Notes: generated from the letters alone by a model not told the origin. A stretch of DNA of 19,651 nt from Proteobacteria bacterium UBA6920 (GCA_002448875.1 DKAS01000057.1:1-19651), one strand, 5' to 3'; positions 1 through 7,824 are shown, counted from the stretch's first letter. Program-made: numbers and translations.

Positions 1-1167
1 GTCATGCTGCTGGGCAGCGGTGAGCTGGGCAAGGAAGTCATCATCGCCCTGCAACGTCTGGGCGTGGAAGTGATCGCCGTTGATCGTTATGCCAATGCCC
101 CCGGGCACCAGGTGGCGCACCGCGCGCATGTGATCAATATGGCGGATGCAGCCGCGCTGCGCGCCCTGGTGCTGCAGGAGCGCCCCCATCTGATCGTACC
201 GGAAATCGAAGCCATAGCCACCGAGGAACTGGAACGCATCGAAAGCGAAGGCCTGGCGCGGGTGATCCCCACGGCCCGTGCCGCCCGCCTGACCATGAAT
301 CGCGAGGGCATACGCCAGCTGGCGGCCGAGGAGCTGGACCTGCCGGCCTCCCGTTACGCCTTCGCCGACAGCCTGCCCGGTCTGCAGCAGGCGGTGGCCG
401 CTGGCATCGGCTTTCCCTGTTTCATCAAACCGGTAATGTCGTCCTCGGGCAAGGGCCAGTCCATGGCGACCAACGACCAGGAACTGAAAGCCGCCTGGGA
501 GTACGCCAAGAGCGCCGGTCGGGTCGATCGCGGCCGGGTCATCGTCGAACAGAAAATCGAGTTCGACTACGAGATAACAATGCTAACAGTAAGGTCAATA
601 GGGCCGGCGGGGGAAATTCAGACCTCGTTTTGCGAGCCCATTGGCCACCGTCAGGTGCAGGGGGATTATGTGGAAAGCTGGCAACCCCAGCCCATGAGCC
701 AAACTGCCCTGGCCAAGGCCCATAACATCGCCAGAACGGTGACCGGGAACCTGGGCGGCACCGGCCTGTTCGGTGTGGAATTGTTCGTCCAGGACGACCA
801 GGTTTGGTTCAGCGAGGTCAGTCCCCGGCCCCATGACACCGGCATGGTCACCATGATTACCCAGGCGCAAAGCGAGTTCGAACTCCACGCCCGCGCCATA
901 CTTGGCCTGCCGGTGGATACCCGGCTGCGCGAAACGGGCGCCAGCGCGGTGATCTACGGCGGTGTGGACGCTCCCGGCATCGTCTACGCGGGGGTGGCCG
1001 AGGCCCTGCGCGAGCCCGGCACGGATATCCGCCTGTTCGGCAAACCCGAATCGTTCCGCAAGCGGCGCATGGGTGTGGCCCTGGCCACGGCGGCCAGTGT
1101 GGAGGAGGCGCGCGCCAAAGCCCGGCAGTGCGCGGCCCGGGTGCAACCGGTGTTGCCCGGGAAATGA
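1..1167 (+). CDS. purT: Formate-dependent GAR transformylase PurT (5' end cut by window edge)
   Basis: PurT makes formyl-GAR from GAR, formate and ATP in the cytoplasm, the folate-independent form of the third step of purine synthesis. The product matches the E. coli enzyme almost throughout. It has an N-terminal [10 protein letters not shown] nucleotide-fold motif, the VPEIEAIAT and LTMNREGIR segments, the ATP-grasp [10 protein letters not shown] loop (about residue 140), the GHRQxxGDYxESWQPQ segment, and the metal-binding [15 protein letters not shown] stretch (about residue 270). The reading frame is open to the first base, and E. coli PurT has about 15 residues before the equivalent Met, so the true start lies outside the window. 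The stop overlaps the next gene's ATG (ATGA), implying translational coupling. One oddity is a run of rare codons at 574-603 (ATA, ACA, CTA, AGG, TCA) unlike the GC-ending codons around it. The identity is secure. Confidence 0.97.
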   Translation, partial: VMLLGSGELGKEVIIALQRLGVEVIAVDRYANAPGHQVAHRAHVINMADAAALRALVLQERPHLIVPEIEAIATEELERIESEGLARVIPTARAARLTMNREGIRQLAAEELDLPASRYAFADSLPGLQQAVAAGIGFPCFIKPVMSSSGKGQSMATNDQELKAAWEYAKSAGRVDRGRVIVEQKIEFDYEITMLTVRSIGPAGEIQTSFCEPIGHRQVQGDYVESWQPQPMSQTALAKAHNIARTVTGNLGGTGLFGVELFVQDDQVWFSEVSPRPHDTGMVTMITQAQSEFELHARAILGLPVDTRLRETGASAVIYGGVDAPGIVYAGVAEALREPGTDIRLFGKPESFRKRRMGVALATAASVEEARAKARQCAARVQPVLPGK

Positions 1168-2132
1168 GTGCGGTATTTCTCGACACCGCCACCGTTACCC
1201 AGGGCGAACTGGATTTCAGCGCCCTCGAGACAGCGATCGGGCCCTGGACCTACTATCCCCATACGCCACCGGCCGAGGTGGTGACGCGTCTGGCGGAGGC
1301 GGAAGTGGTGGTCGCCAACAAGGTCGTGCTGGACGCCCGGTCCATCGCCGCTGCCGGCGCGTTGCGTCTGATCTGCGTGGCGGCCACCGGCTATAACAAT
1401 GTGGACCTGGCGGCGGCCAGCGACCGCAATATCGTCGTCTGCAATGTACGCGCCTATGCAACGCCTTCGGTGGTGCAGCATGTCTTCATGGTCATGCTCA
1501 ACCTGTTAGGGCGGTACAACGAATATCAGCAGCTGGTCAAGGCGGGCGGCTGGTCGCGCAGCCCGCATTTCTGCCCGCTGAATTATCCGTTTCACGAACT
1601 GCAGGGCAAGAAGCTGGGCATCATCGGCTTTGGTGAACTGGGGCATGGTGTAGCGCATGTGGCGCGCGCCTTCGGCATGCAGGTGCTGGTGGCGGCGCAC
1701 CGTGGCCGGCCGGCGGGCAATGGCCGCAGCCGTTTCGATGACGTGTTGCGCCAGGCGGACGTGATCAGCCTGCACTGTCCCCTCAATGACGCCACCCGCA
1801 ATCTCATTTCCGCCCGTGAGCTGGCCCTGATGCCCAGCCATGCCATCCTGATCAACGCCGCCCGCGGTGGCGTGGTCGATGAAAGCGCGCTGGCGGACGC
1901 CCTGCTGGCCGGCCGCATCGGCGGCGCCGCCGTCGATGTCCTGACTCAGGAACCCCCGGCTCTGGGCAATGTGCTGCTGGACCTGAACCTGCCCAATCTG
2001 ATCGTGACCCCGCATATCGCCTGGGCCAGCCTGGAGTCGCGCCAGCGCTTGATCAACGAAGTAGCGGCAAACATCGCCGCCTATCGCAAAGGCAAGATCC
2101 GCAACCGGGTTATCAATCCCGTCACAGACTAA
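1164..2132 (+). CDS. D-2-hydroxyacid dehydrogenase, glycerate/hydroxypyruvate reductase type
   Basis: This 322-residue cytoplasmic NAD(P)-dependent oxidoreductase belongs to the D-isomer-specific 2-hydroxyacid dehydrogenase family. The Rossmann motif GFGELG is at 155-160. The catalytic triad is visible as Arg234 (NAARGG), Glu263 (TQEPP) and His284 (PHIAW). The overall pattern is closest to glycerate dehydrogenase (HprA-like), reducing hydroxypyruvate to D-glycerate, but the substrate cannot be fixed from sequence. After the second Rossmann strand the sequence reads VLVAAHRGR, without the usual acidic residue that binds the NAD ribose, so NADPH use is possible (inference). I chose ATG 1164 because it gives the family's usual N-terminus and forms an ATGA overlap with purT. 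An in-frame start 12 codons earlier lies inside purT and adds nothing family-like. Confidence 0.92.
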   Translation: MSAVFLDTATVTQGELDFSALETAIGPWTYYPHTPPAEVVTRLAEAEVVVANKVVLDARSIAAAGALRLICVAATGYNNVDLAAASDRNIVVCNVRAYATPSVVQHVFMVMLNLLGRYNEYQQLVKAGGWSRSPHFCPLNYPFHELQGKKLGIIGFGELGHGVAHVARAFGMQVLVAAHRGRPAGNGRSRFDDVLRQADVISLHCPLNDATRNLISARELALMPSHAILINAARGGVVDESALADALLAGRIGGAAVDVLTQEPPALGNVLLDLNLPNLIVTPHIAWASLESRQRLINEVAANIAAYRKGKIRNRVINPVTD

Positions 2133-2160
2133 ACCACATAGGAAAAACCAGCCCAGCCTG

Positions 2161-2186
2161 TTCCGCCTCCTGGGCAGGAGGCGGGA
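2161..2186. terminator. Hairpin between convergent genes, probable bidirectional terminator
   Basis: A perfect 10-bp stem (CCGCCTCCTG with CAGGAGGCGG), extended by a T-G wobble and a T-A pair, lies 28 bases after the dehydrogenase stop and 43 bases before the stop of the convergent copper-storage gene. Neither strand has a clear T-tract after the stem, so it may act as a 3'-end stabiliser or a weak terminator. Confidence 0.5.
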
Positions 2187-2229
2187 ACCTTAGGTCAGCA
2201 TGTGGCGTGTGCAGGAAAGTTTTCAGTCT

Positions 2230-2703
2230 CTAGACCTTCTGCATTTCCTTGATGCAATCCTTGCAGGCATCGCGGCAGGCGCGGCAAGTATCGTGCTCAC
2301 TGGCATGCTTGTCGCACTCGGCGGCGCACTTGTCGCAGATATCGATACAGGCGGCCGCGACTTTTTTCAGGTGTGCAGAATTCAGAGAAGCCAGTACCGA
2401 AATGGCATGGCACATGGGCAGCATTTCCTGTACCGCGGAGGCGCAAGCGGCCATCTTGCCGTTGTTCCGGCTGAACTCCAGCAGGCAATGGCTGAGGCAG
2501 GTCTGACCCGCGGCCTGGCATTTCATCGCGGCTTCCACCAGAGCCGCATGTTCGCCATGCGCGTGGTGATGTTCGTGGTGCTGATCGTGCGGCGCGTCCT
2601 CGGCCAGGGCGGATCCGGCGGCCAGGGCGGCGATGGCACTTGCCCCCAGCAGAACCTGGCGGCGACTCAGAGACGGCATTGCGAACTCATCGTGGTCGGA
2701 CAT
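2230..2703 (-). CDS. Tat-exported Cys-rich four-helix-bundle copper storage protein, Csp1-like
   Basis: The product is a 157-residue secreted protein of the four-helix-bundle copper-binding (DUF326/Csp) family. The N-terminus carries a twin-arginine motif (SRRQVLL, residues 13-19), a hydrophobic stretch and an ALA cleavage site near 34, so the mature protein should be exported folded to the periplasm. Exactly 13 cysteines follow (62, 69, 73, 87, 98, 119, 123, 126, 130, 140, 143, 147, 150), many as CxxxC or CxxC on helices. Methanotroph Csp1 also has 13 Cys and stores Cu(I) inside the bundle. Residues 39-52 of the mature start hold eight His, a likely extra metal site. The start is supported by GGAGA eight bases upstream. 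It lies 30 bp after a membrane-protein gene on the same strand. Copper storage is inferred from the family, not shown. Confidence 0.9.
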   Translation of the reverse strand: MSDHDEFAMPSLSRRQVLLGASAIAALAAGSALAEDAPHDQHHEHHHAHGEHAALVEAAMKCQAAGQTCLSHCLLEFSRNNGKMAACASAVQEMLPMCHAISVLASLNSAHLKKVAAACIDICDKCAAECDKHASEHDTCRACRDACKDCIKEMQKV

Positions 2704-2733
2704 GAAGTATTCTCCGTGGTAGGGGATGGGAAC

Positions 2734-3396
2734 TCATAGTTGACTGCTGTTAGCGGCAGATCGGTGCCATTCCTGAAGGGACAGCACTGCGGTGCCCAGC
2801 AGGAACAGACTGGTTTGCGCGCCAGAGAAAAACAGTTCGGGGTCTTCCGGCAGGTAGGCCAGGTAGTTGAATCCGCCGCGATCAGGCAGCGCCAACTCCC
2901 GCAGCAGAACCTCCAGCGCCCAGGTTGGCGTCGCGCAATGGGTGGCGATGATGAGATAGAGGGCGGAGAACAGGCTCAGCGACACGGCCATGCCGGTGGT
3001 TACGGCAGCGGCCGCCGTCCAGCGCGCCGTGCGCCGCAGTACCACGGCCAGCAGCACGGCTGTCAGGCCATGTTGCAGCAGCGACCCGGGAAGGTAGTGC
3101 AGACTCCACAGCCGGTTCTGGCTGGCCGGATCCAGGTGGGCAAGCACCAGTACTGGCTGGGCCAGCAACTGGCGCCAGGCCTCCAGTGCGTTCTGCTGCC
3201 ACAGAATGCCGAACCAGCCCAGCATGTCCAGCAGCGGGGAAGCGGCATGGTTGACCAGGCGGCCGGTGAGCAGTGACAGCAGGAGAGATTCCAGAAAAAT
3301 AATCAGACCCAGCCACGCCAGGCCGACCAGTGGCAGTTGCCAGTGCCGGCGCGGGTTCGTGCCAGGAAAATTGGATACACGGAACGACAGGGGCAT
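2734..3396 (-). CDS. Predicted four-helix inner-membrane protein, unknown function
   Basis: I do not recognise this 220-residue protein. It has hydrophobic segments at about 21-44, 104-121, 128-151 and 188-208, enough for four membrane helices, with an extra-membrane loop of about 55 residues between the first two. A single Cys (154) and a few His (50, 87, 100, 109, 153) are scattered in or near helices, but no canonical metal-transport motif such as CPC is visible. It lies 30 bp upstream of the Csp1-like gene on the same strand, so the two are probably cotranscribed. A role in copper movement or in docking the storage protein is inference from that pairing only. The ribosome-binding site before ATG 3396 is weak. 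Confidence 0.75.
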   Translation of the reverse strand: MPLSFRVSNFPGTNPRRHWQLPLVGLAWLGLIIFLESLLLSLLTGRLVNHAASPLLDMLGWFGILWQQNALEAWRQLLAQPVLVLAHLDPASQNRLWSLHYLPGSLLQHGLTAVLLAVVLRRTARWTAAAAVTTGMAVSLSLFSALYLIIATHCATPTWALEVLLRELALPDRGGFNYLAYLPEDPELFFSGAQTSLFLLGTAVLSLQEWHRSAANSSQL

Positions 3397-3454
3397 GGTG
3401 CCATTGCCTGGAGGGCGATACCGGCGTTAACGTCCCTGCTCGGGCGATCTTTAC

Positions 3455-3476
3455 CTTATGTACATAGTGGGATAAG
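3455..3476 (-). promoter_or_regulatory. Dyad-symmetric site upstream of the membrane protein/Csp1-like pair
   Basis: Between the kinase-side hairpin and the membrane-protein start lies CTTAT (3455-3459), then 12 bases, then ATAAG (3472-3476). A perfect 10-bp palindrome TATGTACATA (3457-3466) overlaps the left arm. The region is more AT-rich than its surroundings and is where a promoter for the two downstream genes should sit. A copper-responsive operator is possible, but the sequence does not match the CueR dyad I know. Confidence 0.35.
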
Positions 3477-3480
3477 AGGT

Positions 3481-3501
3481 GGCGCCGACCCTCTCGGCGC
3501 C
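3481..3501 (-). terminator. Hairpin after the QseC-like kinase gene
   Basis: A perfect 7-bp stem GGCGCCG/CGGCGCC with a 7-base loop begins six bases beyond the kinase stop on the minus strand. It is followed by a short pyrimidine-rich stretch rather than a clean T-tract. It probably ends or attenuates the two-component transcript before the membrane protein/Csp1-like genes. Confidence 0.45.
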
Positions 3502-3507
3502 GGCGCC

Positions 3508-4920
3508 TCAGGAGGCTTCCGCCTCCCGGCTGGCGTTGTAGCTGGCGATATTGTCCGTAGTCGGCAGGCGGACCCGCACCAGCAGCCCGCCATACTCGGA
3601 TCGGTCCAGCTCGATACTGGCCTGGTGCAGCTCGATGATGCGTTTGACGATGGACAAACCCAGGCCCGTGCCTTTGTTGTCGGTTTTGCAGCCACGGTAA
3701 AACCGCTCGAACACCTTCTCCCGTTGCTCCGGAGGGATGCCGGGGCCGCTGTCCGCCACCAGCAACAGGGCATACCCCGGCTGTTCGGTGACCTGAATTT
3801 CGATACGCCCGCCGACGGGCGTGCAGTTGACGGCGTTCTCGATCAGGTTGCGGCTGAGGATGGACAGCAGGGCGGCCTTGCCGCGGACCAGGTGCTGGGC
3901 GTTGCACTGCAGGCTGAGATCGATATTCTTTTCCAGCGCCAGGCTGCCCAGTTCCGCCGTCTGTTCCTCCGTCAGCTGACCCAGGTCGACTTCCTCGAAT
4001 TTTATCACCTGCGATTCCGGATCCAGGCGCGCCAGGGTCAGCATTTGCTCGACGATGTGGCTGGCGCGGTCGGCGCCGGTGATGGCCGCGCCGATGGCGG
4101 TGCGTGCTTCGGCCAGGGTCGGCGAGCGGTAAGCCACCTGGGCATGGGTTTTCAACGCCGCCAGGGGGGTGCGCAGTTCATGGGCGGCATCGCCGGTAAA
4201 GCGCCGGATATTGTCGAAAGCGATCGCCAGCCGATCGAACAGGCCGTTGAGCGCTGCCACCAGAGGACGCGCCTCTTCCGGCACGCCCTGGGTGCTGATG
4301 GGCTGCAGATTGTCGAATTCCCGTTTGCCCACATCGCGCGCGATCTTGACCAGCGGCGCCAGTGCGTTGCCGACGCTGATCCAGATCAGGCCGGCTAGAA
4401 TGGGCAGGATTACCAGGATGATCATCAGGGTGTGCAGGGCGATATCATTGCTGATCTGGTCGCGTCGGGTATATTCCTCGCCGACTTGCACCTGGGTGGC
4501 TTGCAGGTCGTCCCACAGGGCGAACACGCGCCATTTGTGGCCATCGATATAACGGGTCTCGAAGGCGTTGACGAAGCGGGTCATGGGCAGGCGCGGCGCA
4601 TTGGCGGAGCGTACCACCAGACGCTCGGTGCCCAGCCAGATCTGAAAGGCGATTTGCTGTTCGTATTTGTGCTCCAGCAGGGTAATCTGCTCATTGGCCT
4701 TGTCCGGCTGGTTCTGCTGCGCCAGGTAGGCCAGCTGCTCGTGCAATTCATGGGTGGTGAGGGTGAGCAGGGCCCGTGCCGACTGGGCCAGCTGAGCATC
4801 GAACAATTGTTCCACTTCTTCGCGGGTGCTGAAGTAACTGCGCACGGCGGCGACCAGCCAGGCCATCATGATGGCCAGCAACAACAACAACAGAAGACGT
4901 TTACGGATAGACAGGTTCAT
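3508..4920 (-). CDS. QseC/TctE-type sensor histidine kinase
   Basis: This 470-residue inner-membrane sensor kinase pairs with the regulator encoded just upstream. Two membrane helices (about 8-27 and 162-183) flank a periplasmic domain of about 135 residues of the kind found in QseC, PmrB and TctE. A HAMP-like linker follows. The dimerisation box AAHELRTP carries the phospho-accepting His247. The ATPase domain shows the N-box (NLIENAVNCTP, Asn362), the G1 box DSGPGIP (from Asp390) and GTGLGLS (417-423). The ATG overlaps the regulator's stop by four bases, so the two are translationally coupled. The signal is not deducible: the periplasmic region has no obvious acidic iron site or Cys pair. 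Confidence 0.93.
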   Translation of the reverse strand: MNLSIRKRLLLLLLLAIMMAWLVAAVRSYFSTREEVEQLFDAQLAQSARALLTLTTHELHEQLAYLAQQNQPDKANEQITLLEHKYEQQIAFQIWLGTERLVVRSANAPRLPMTRFVNAFETRYIDGHKWRVFALWDDLQATQVQVGEEYTRRDQISNDIALHTLMIILVILPILAGLIWISVGNALAPLVKIARDVGKREFDNLQPISTQGVPEEARPLVAALNGLFDRLAIAFDNIRRFTGDAAHELRTPLAALKTHAQVAYRSPTLAEARTAIGAAITGADRASHIVEQMLTLARLDPESQVIKFEEVDLGQLTEEQTAELGSLALEKNIDLSLQCNAQHLVRGKAALLSILSRNLIENAVNCTPVGGRIEIQVTEQPGYALLLVADSGPGIPPEQREKVFERFYRGCKTDNKGTGLGLSIVKRIIELHQASIELDRSEYGGLLVRVRLPTTDNIASYNASREAEAS

Positions 4921-5579
4921 ACGGCTTTGTCCACGATATAGCCCACACCGCGAATGGTGCGGATCAGTTCACTGCCCAGCTTCTTGCGCAGATGGTGGAT
5001 ATGCACGTCCACCGCATTGCTTTCGATTTCATCTTTCCACGAATAGAGGCTCTCTTCCAGGCGCGAGCGTGACATCACCCGGCCGGCGTTTTCCAGCAGC
5101 GTCTGCAGGATGGCGAATTCGCGCGGCGACAGTTCCACCGGCGTGCCGTTGCGGGTCACCAGGTGGGAGGCTGGATCGAGGAGAATATCGCGGTGGATGA
5201 TGACTGGCAGACTGCGGCCGCTGCTGCGCCGCAGCAGGGCGCGAATGCGGGCGCTGAGTTCATCCAGGTCGAAGGGTTTGATCATATAGTCGTCGGCGCC
5301 CCGGTCCAGCCCTTCGATGCGCTCGCTGATGGCGTCGCGCGAGGTCAGCACCAGGACGGGAATGATCCGGCCCATGGCGCGCAACTGGTCGAGAACTTCC
5401 AGGCCCGACATGCGCGGCAGGCCCAGATCCAGAATCACCGCGTCGTACTGGTCCCCCTGGCAAACCGACAGGGCGGTTTCCCCGTCCTGTACCCAGTCGA
5501 CCGCGTAGCCGGCCTGGCGCAGGCCGGAAAGTATGCCATTCCCCAATAACTTATCATCTTCCACTAGCAATAAACGCAT
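4917..5579 (-). CDS. OmpR-family response regulator, QseB/PmrA-like
   Basis: This 220-residue regulator has a receiver domain (1-115) with acidic pocket Glu7-Asp8-Asp9, phosphorylation site Asp51 (VILDLGLP), Thr79 and Lys101 (KPF). A winged-helix DNA-binding domain (about 125-218) follows with the family signature SNAVDVHIHHLRKKLG and IRTIRGVGY. The whole sequence runs close to E. coli QseB in length and motif order. It is the first gene of the pair with the kinase. Its promoter region contains a -10 TATAAT and, upstream, a YTWAG-N6-YTWAG site of the spacing used by QseB/PmrA-type regulators, so positive autoregulation is likely (inference). Which subfamily ligand or metal it answers to cannot be told from the protein. 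Confidence 0.94.
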   Translation of the reverse strand: MRLLLVEDDKLLGNGILSGLRQAGYAVDWVQDGETALSVCQGDQYDAVILDLGLPRMSGLEVLDQLRAMGRIIPVLVLTSRDAISERIEGLDRGADDYMIKPFDLDELSARIRALLRRSSGRSLPVIIHRDILLDPASHLVTRNGTPVELSPREFAILQTLLENAGRVMSRSRLEESLYSWKDEIESNAVDVHIHHLRKKLGSELIRTIRGVGYIVDKAV

Positions 5580-5608
5580 TGCACCGCCCGTTATTCGCCA
5601 ATTTTATT

Positions 5609-5638
5609 ATTATATAAGTTTACTAAGAATTGCCTTAA
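5609..5638 (-). promoter_or_regulatory. Promoter of the regulator-kinase pair with QseB/PmrA-like box
   Basis: On the minus strand a perfect TATAAT (5614-5609) has no good -35 hexamer 17 bp upstream. That position is instead covered by TTAAG-GCAATT-CTTAG (5638-5623), whose second half-site ends eight bases before the -10. Half-sites are 11 bp apart, as in PmrA and QseB operators. This arrangement is typical of an activator replacing the -35 element. The same 18-bp block occurs upstream of the SelO-like gene. Confidence 0.55.
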
Positions 5639-5761
5639 TAAAGCCACCTGTTTCCCCGACGTCCCTGGTCCCTGGCAGGGGGGGTGGGACAGATTGGGGG
5701 TGGTCATGAGCATGGTGCGGGAGTGGCAATTATCAGTAAAGTTGCTGGGGCGAGGGGGGAG

Positions 5762-7618
5762 CTAAATGCCCTCCCGCGAATCCTTGACCGCCTTGAGCAT
5801 GGAGTAAAGTACCTTTTTTGCCTTGGCATTGCGCAACGGCGGCGGCTGCTTGCCCCGGCGCATGAAATATTCGGGCTTCAGTACCTGCTGCTGAACGAAA
5901 TGGCTGAAGATGCGCAGCATTTCGCCGGCGCCCAGTTCACGGTAGACACGCAGCATCTTCTCCGTGACGTTGATGATGGAATCGCCGGTAACCCGTTCAT
6001 AGCGATTGATCAGATTGCTGCGTTCGCTCAGCCTGGTGAGAATTTCTGCTTCGCTGCGGCGGCTCAGCCGGGCGATGTTTTCGACCAGGCGCCGGTAGCA
6101 GGTCTGGAACAGGCGAATCTGCCGCTGTCGGTAGGGATGCAGTTGCAGGTCGTGTTCCTGCGCGTAGTCGGACTGCATGATGGCGATGAATTCCGGGTAA
6201 TCGACAAAGCACGTGCCTTGCAGGTAGAGAACCGGCAATTCGCGCAGGATATCCCGCATGCAGAAAATGGCGTCGCTGGTGATGCCGTCCGTGACCTCGT
6301 AAATGCCCTGGCTGGACTGAAATTGTTCGAAATATGCGAAGGCCCTGGCGAAGGCGCGCATCGTGGCGCGAAACTCCCGGTCCTGGTAACCGGTTTCGAT
6401 CTGGGACCAGCTGTAACCCATGCGGTGCAGCAACAGTTTGTCGCGCGCCTCGCCGTAGCAGCGGTCGAACTCGCGCAGGCTGCCATGATTGCGCATTTTA
6501 TGAATATTGGGTTTACGGCCGCTGATCAGCGCTTCACTGATCTGAGCGAAGGTCTGGATGATATAGCGCGCCTTGTGCCGCTGCCCGGAGATCGTCGTTG
6601 ACATGCGGTCGACGTCGCTGTAACGGTACTGGCGGTGAAACAGGCCGAACTGACGGATGGAACCGTAGTCGATAATGCCGGCGTCCATCAGAATATTGTC
6701 GCCGTCCCAGTCCATCCAGCAGAAAATGTATTCGCTCTCATAGAGAGCGGTGGTGTAGGCGAAATCCTCCACCACCTGGCGCAGAAATTCCTGGTAGGGA
6801 CGCTGCCCCGCCTGCAACGCGGGCAACATGCCGTTGTCGACCTGGCGCTGGATGTAATAGTCGACGATGGCGCGCAGGCCGGTCAGGTCGCCCTGCTTGA
6901 GGTAGCGGAACAGGTGGGCCGGACGCAGCAGGTTGGGAGCGGCGCGCACATTGATGCTGGTGCCGTCGCGAAAGCCGATGATGGCCAGGGTGCGTTCCGT
7001 GGGAATACCGTTGCGATGGAAGATCTCGCTGTTGATGGCCGCGGCCAGACCTTCCTTGAGATCGGCACGACCGCAACCGTAGGAAACTTCCTTGTCACCG
7101 GTTTTGAAATAGCGTCCTTCGATGGCGGTGGCCGGACTCAGGCAGGTGGCGCCGGTACCGCAGCTGGATATGTCCCAGATGGCGTTTTTACCGTGAAAGC
7201 AGCCGTTCCAGATGCTGCGGCCGTCGCCGGATGTGCGCCCGGTCTTGTCGGGATGCTGCAGCTGCAGGTAGCGGGTGGCCATATAGGTGTTGGGGCGGAT
7301 GTCCTCGGGGGCGAACGCGCTGTGGTTTTCGATATCGTATTCGTTGATGATCACCAGGCTGAAGGTACCCAGCAGGGTATCCGTCAGCGTTTTGTTGAGC
7401 ACCGATTCGTGATCCTGGGCGATCAGGCCCATCTCCCGTGCCAGATTGAAATTAAAAAAACATACGCTGCCGCCGTGGCGCGTGCGCACCTGGTATTCAA
7501 CAAAGGCGTCGGGTACCGCGTGTTTCAGCGGGTGTTCGCCGTTGATTTCGGCAAAGCGCAGGTAGCGGCCGGTGCCGCCTTCCTGGTTGCGTTTGGTCGA
7601 CAAAATGATTCTGCCCAT
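5762..7618 (-). CDS. Divergent SelO/YdiU-family pseudokinase (putative protein AMPylase)
   Basis: The 618-residue product is a distant relative of SelO, a pseudokinase that transfers AMP from ATP to proteins. The recognisable core is a GDGR motif (131-134), WDISSCGTG (148-156) where SelO has WDLxLKGAG, a GCGRADLK segment (181-188) with GIPTERTLAIIG (204-215), a RAAPNLLR segment matching the SelO VRFG region, and GDNILMDAGIIDYG (306-319) matching NTDNMSILGxTxDFG. The metal-binding Asn and Asp of SelO are kept as Asn308 and Asp317, nine residues apart as in SelO, and the helix Glu as Glu198. The nucleotide-binding Lys of SelO aligns with Cys153. About 15 extra residues sit between Cys153 and GCGR, and the C-terminal part (320-618) is not SelO-like by eye. 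It is a single-gene unit with a regulator box 50 bp upstream. Activity is unproven. Confidence 0.8.
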   Translation of the reverse strand: MGRIILSTKRNQEGGTGRYLRFAEINGEHPLKHAVPDAFVEYQVRTRHGGSVCFFNFNLAREMGLIAQDHESVLNKTLTDTLLGTFSLVIINEYDIENHSAFAPEDIRPNTYMATRYLQLQHPDKTGRTSGDGRSIWNGCFHGKNAIWDISSCGTGATCLSPATAIEGRYFKTGDKEVSYGCGRADLKEGLAAAINSEIFHRNGIPTERTLAIIGFRDGTSINVRAAPNLLRPAHLFRYLKQGDLTGLRAIVDYYIQRQVDNGMLPALQAGQRPYQEFLRQVVEDFAYTTALYESEYIFCWMDWDGDNILMDAGIIDYGSIRQFGLFHRQYRYSDVDRMSTTISGQRHKARYIIQTFAQISEALISGRKPNIHKMRNHGSLREFDRCYGEARDKLLLHRMGYSWSQIETGYQDREFRATMRAFARAFAYFEQFQSSQGIYEVTDGITSDAIFCMRDILRELPVLYLQGTCFVDYPEFIAIMQSDYAQEHDLQLHPYRQRQIRLFQTCYRRLVENIARLSRRSEAEILTRLSERSNLINRYERVTGDSIINVTEKMLRVYRELGAGEMLRIFSHFVQQQVLKPEYFMRRGKQPPPLRNAKAKKVLYSMLKAVKDSREGI

Positions 7619-7668
7619 GGCTCTGTTATCGGAAGCTGGTGAAATTCGCTTTAGTTACCATGGTGTTA

Positions 7669-7684
7669 CTAAGAATTCCCTTAG
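7669..7684 (-). promoter_or_regulatory. QseB/PmrA-like box upstream of the SelO-like gene
   Basis: The minus strand reads CTAAG-GGAATT-CTTAG, two CTWAG half-sites 11 bp apart, about 50 bp before the SelO-like ATG. The surrounding 18 bases (7666-7683) match those before the QseB-like regulator (5620-5637) at 17 positions. It also lies about 140 bp upstream of the divergent small gene at 7825, so either or both directions could be controlled. No strong -10 is evident beside it. Confidence 0.5.
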
Positions 7685-7824
7685 GTTTGCCATTTTTCTT
7701 TCCGGCCTGCCCCATTGCCGCGGTCTGATCAATAGCATGATCGGTAGAGGACGGCTGCGCGATGAATGCTATCATCGTCCTGCGCCGGGTCCCGATGCGG
7801 GCCCAGAACTGTTAGTGTAAACAC

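Noticed and set aside
2200..2739. Open frame of 179 codons on the plus strand.
   Set aside because: Antisense to the Csp1-like gene, whose Tat signal and 13-Cys pattern are unmistakable.
3337..4398. Open frame of 353 codons on the plus strand.
   Set aside because: Antisense to the QseC-like kinase and without any family-like segment.
5661..5690. G/C-run repeat (GTCCC ... GGGAC with inner CCC/GGG) downstream of the SelO-like gene as a terminator.
   Set aside because: The stems are short and interrupted, several alternative pairings compete, and no T-tract follows on the minus strand.
6635..7642. Long open frame of 335 codons on the plus strand.
   Set aside because: Antisense to the SelO-like gene, with Gly/Ala/Val-rich low-information sequence and no motif.
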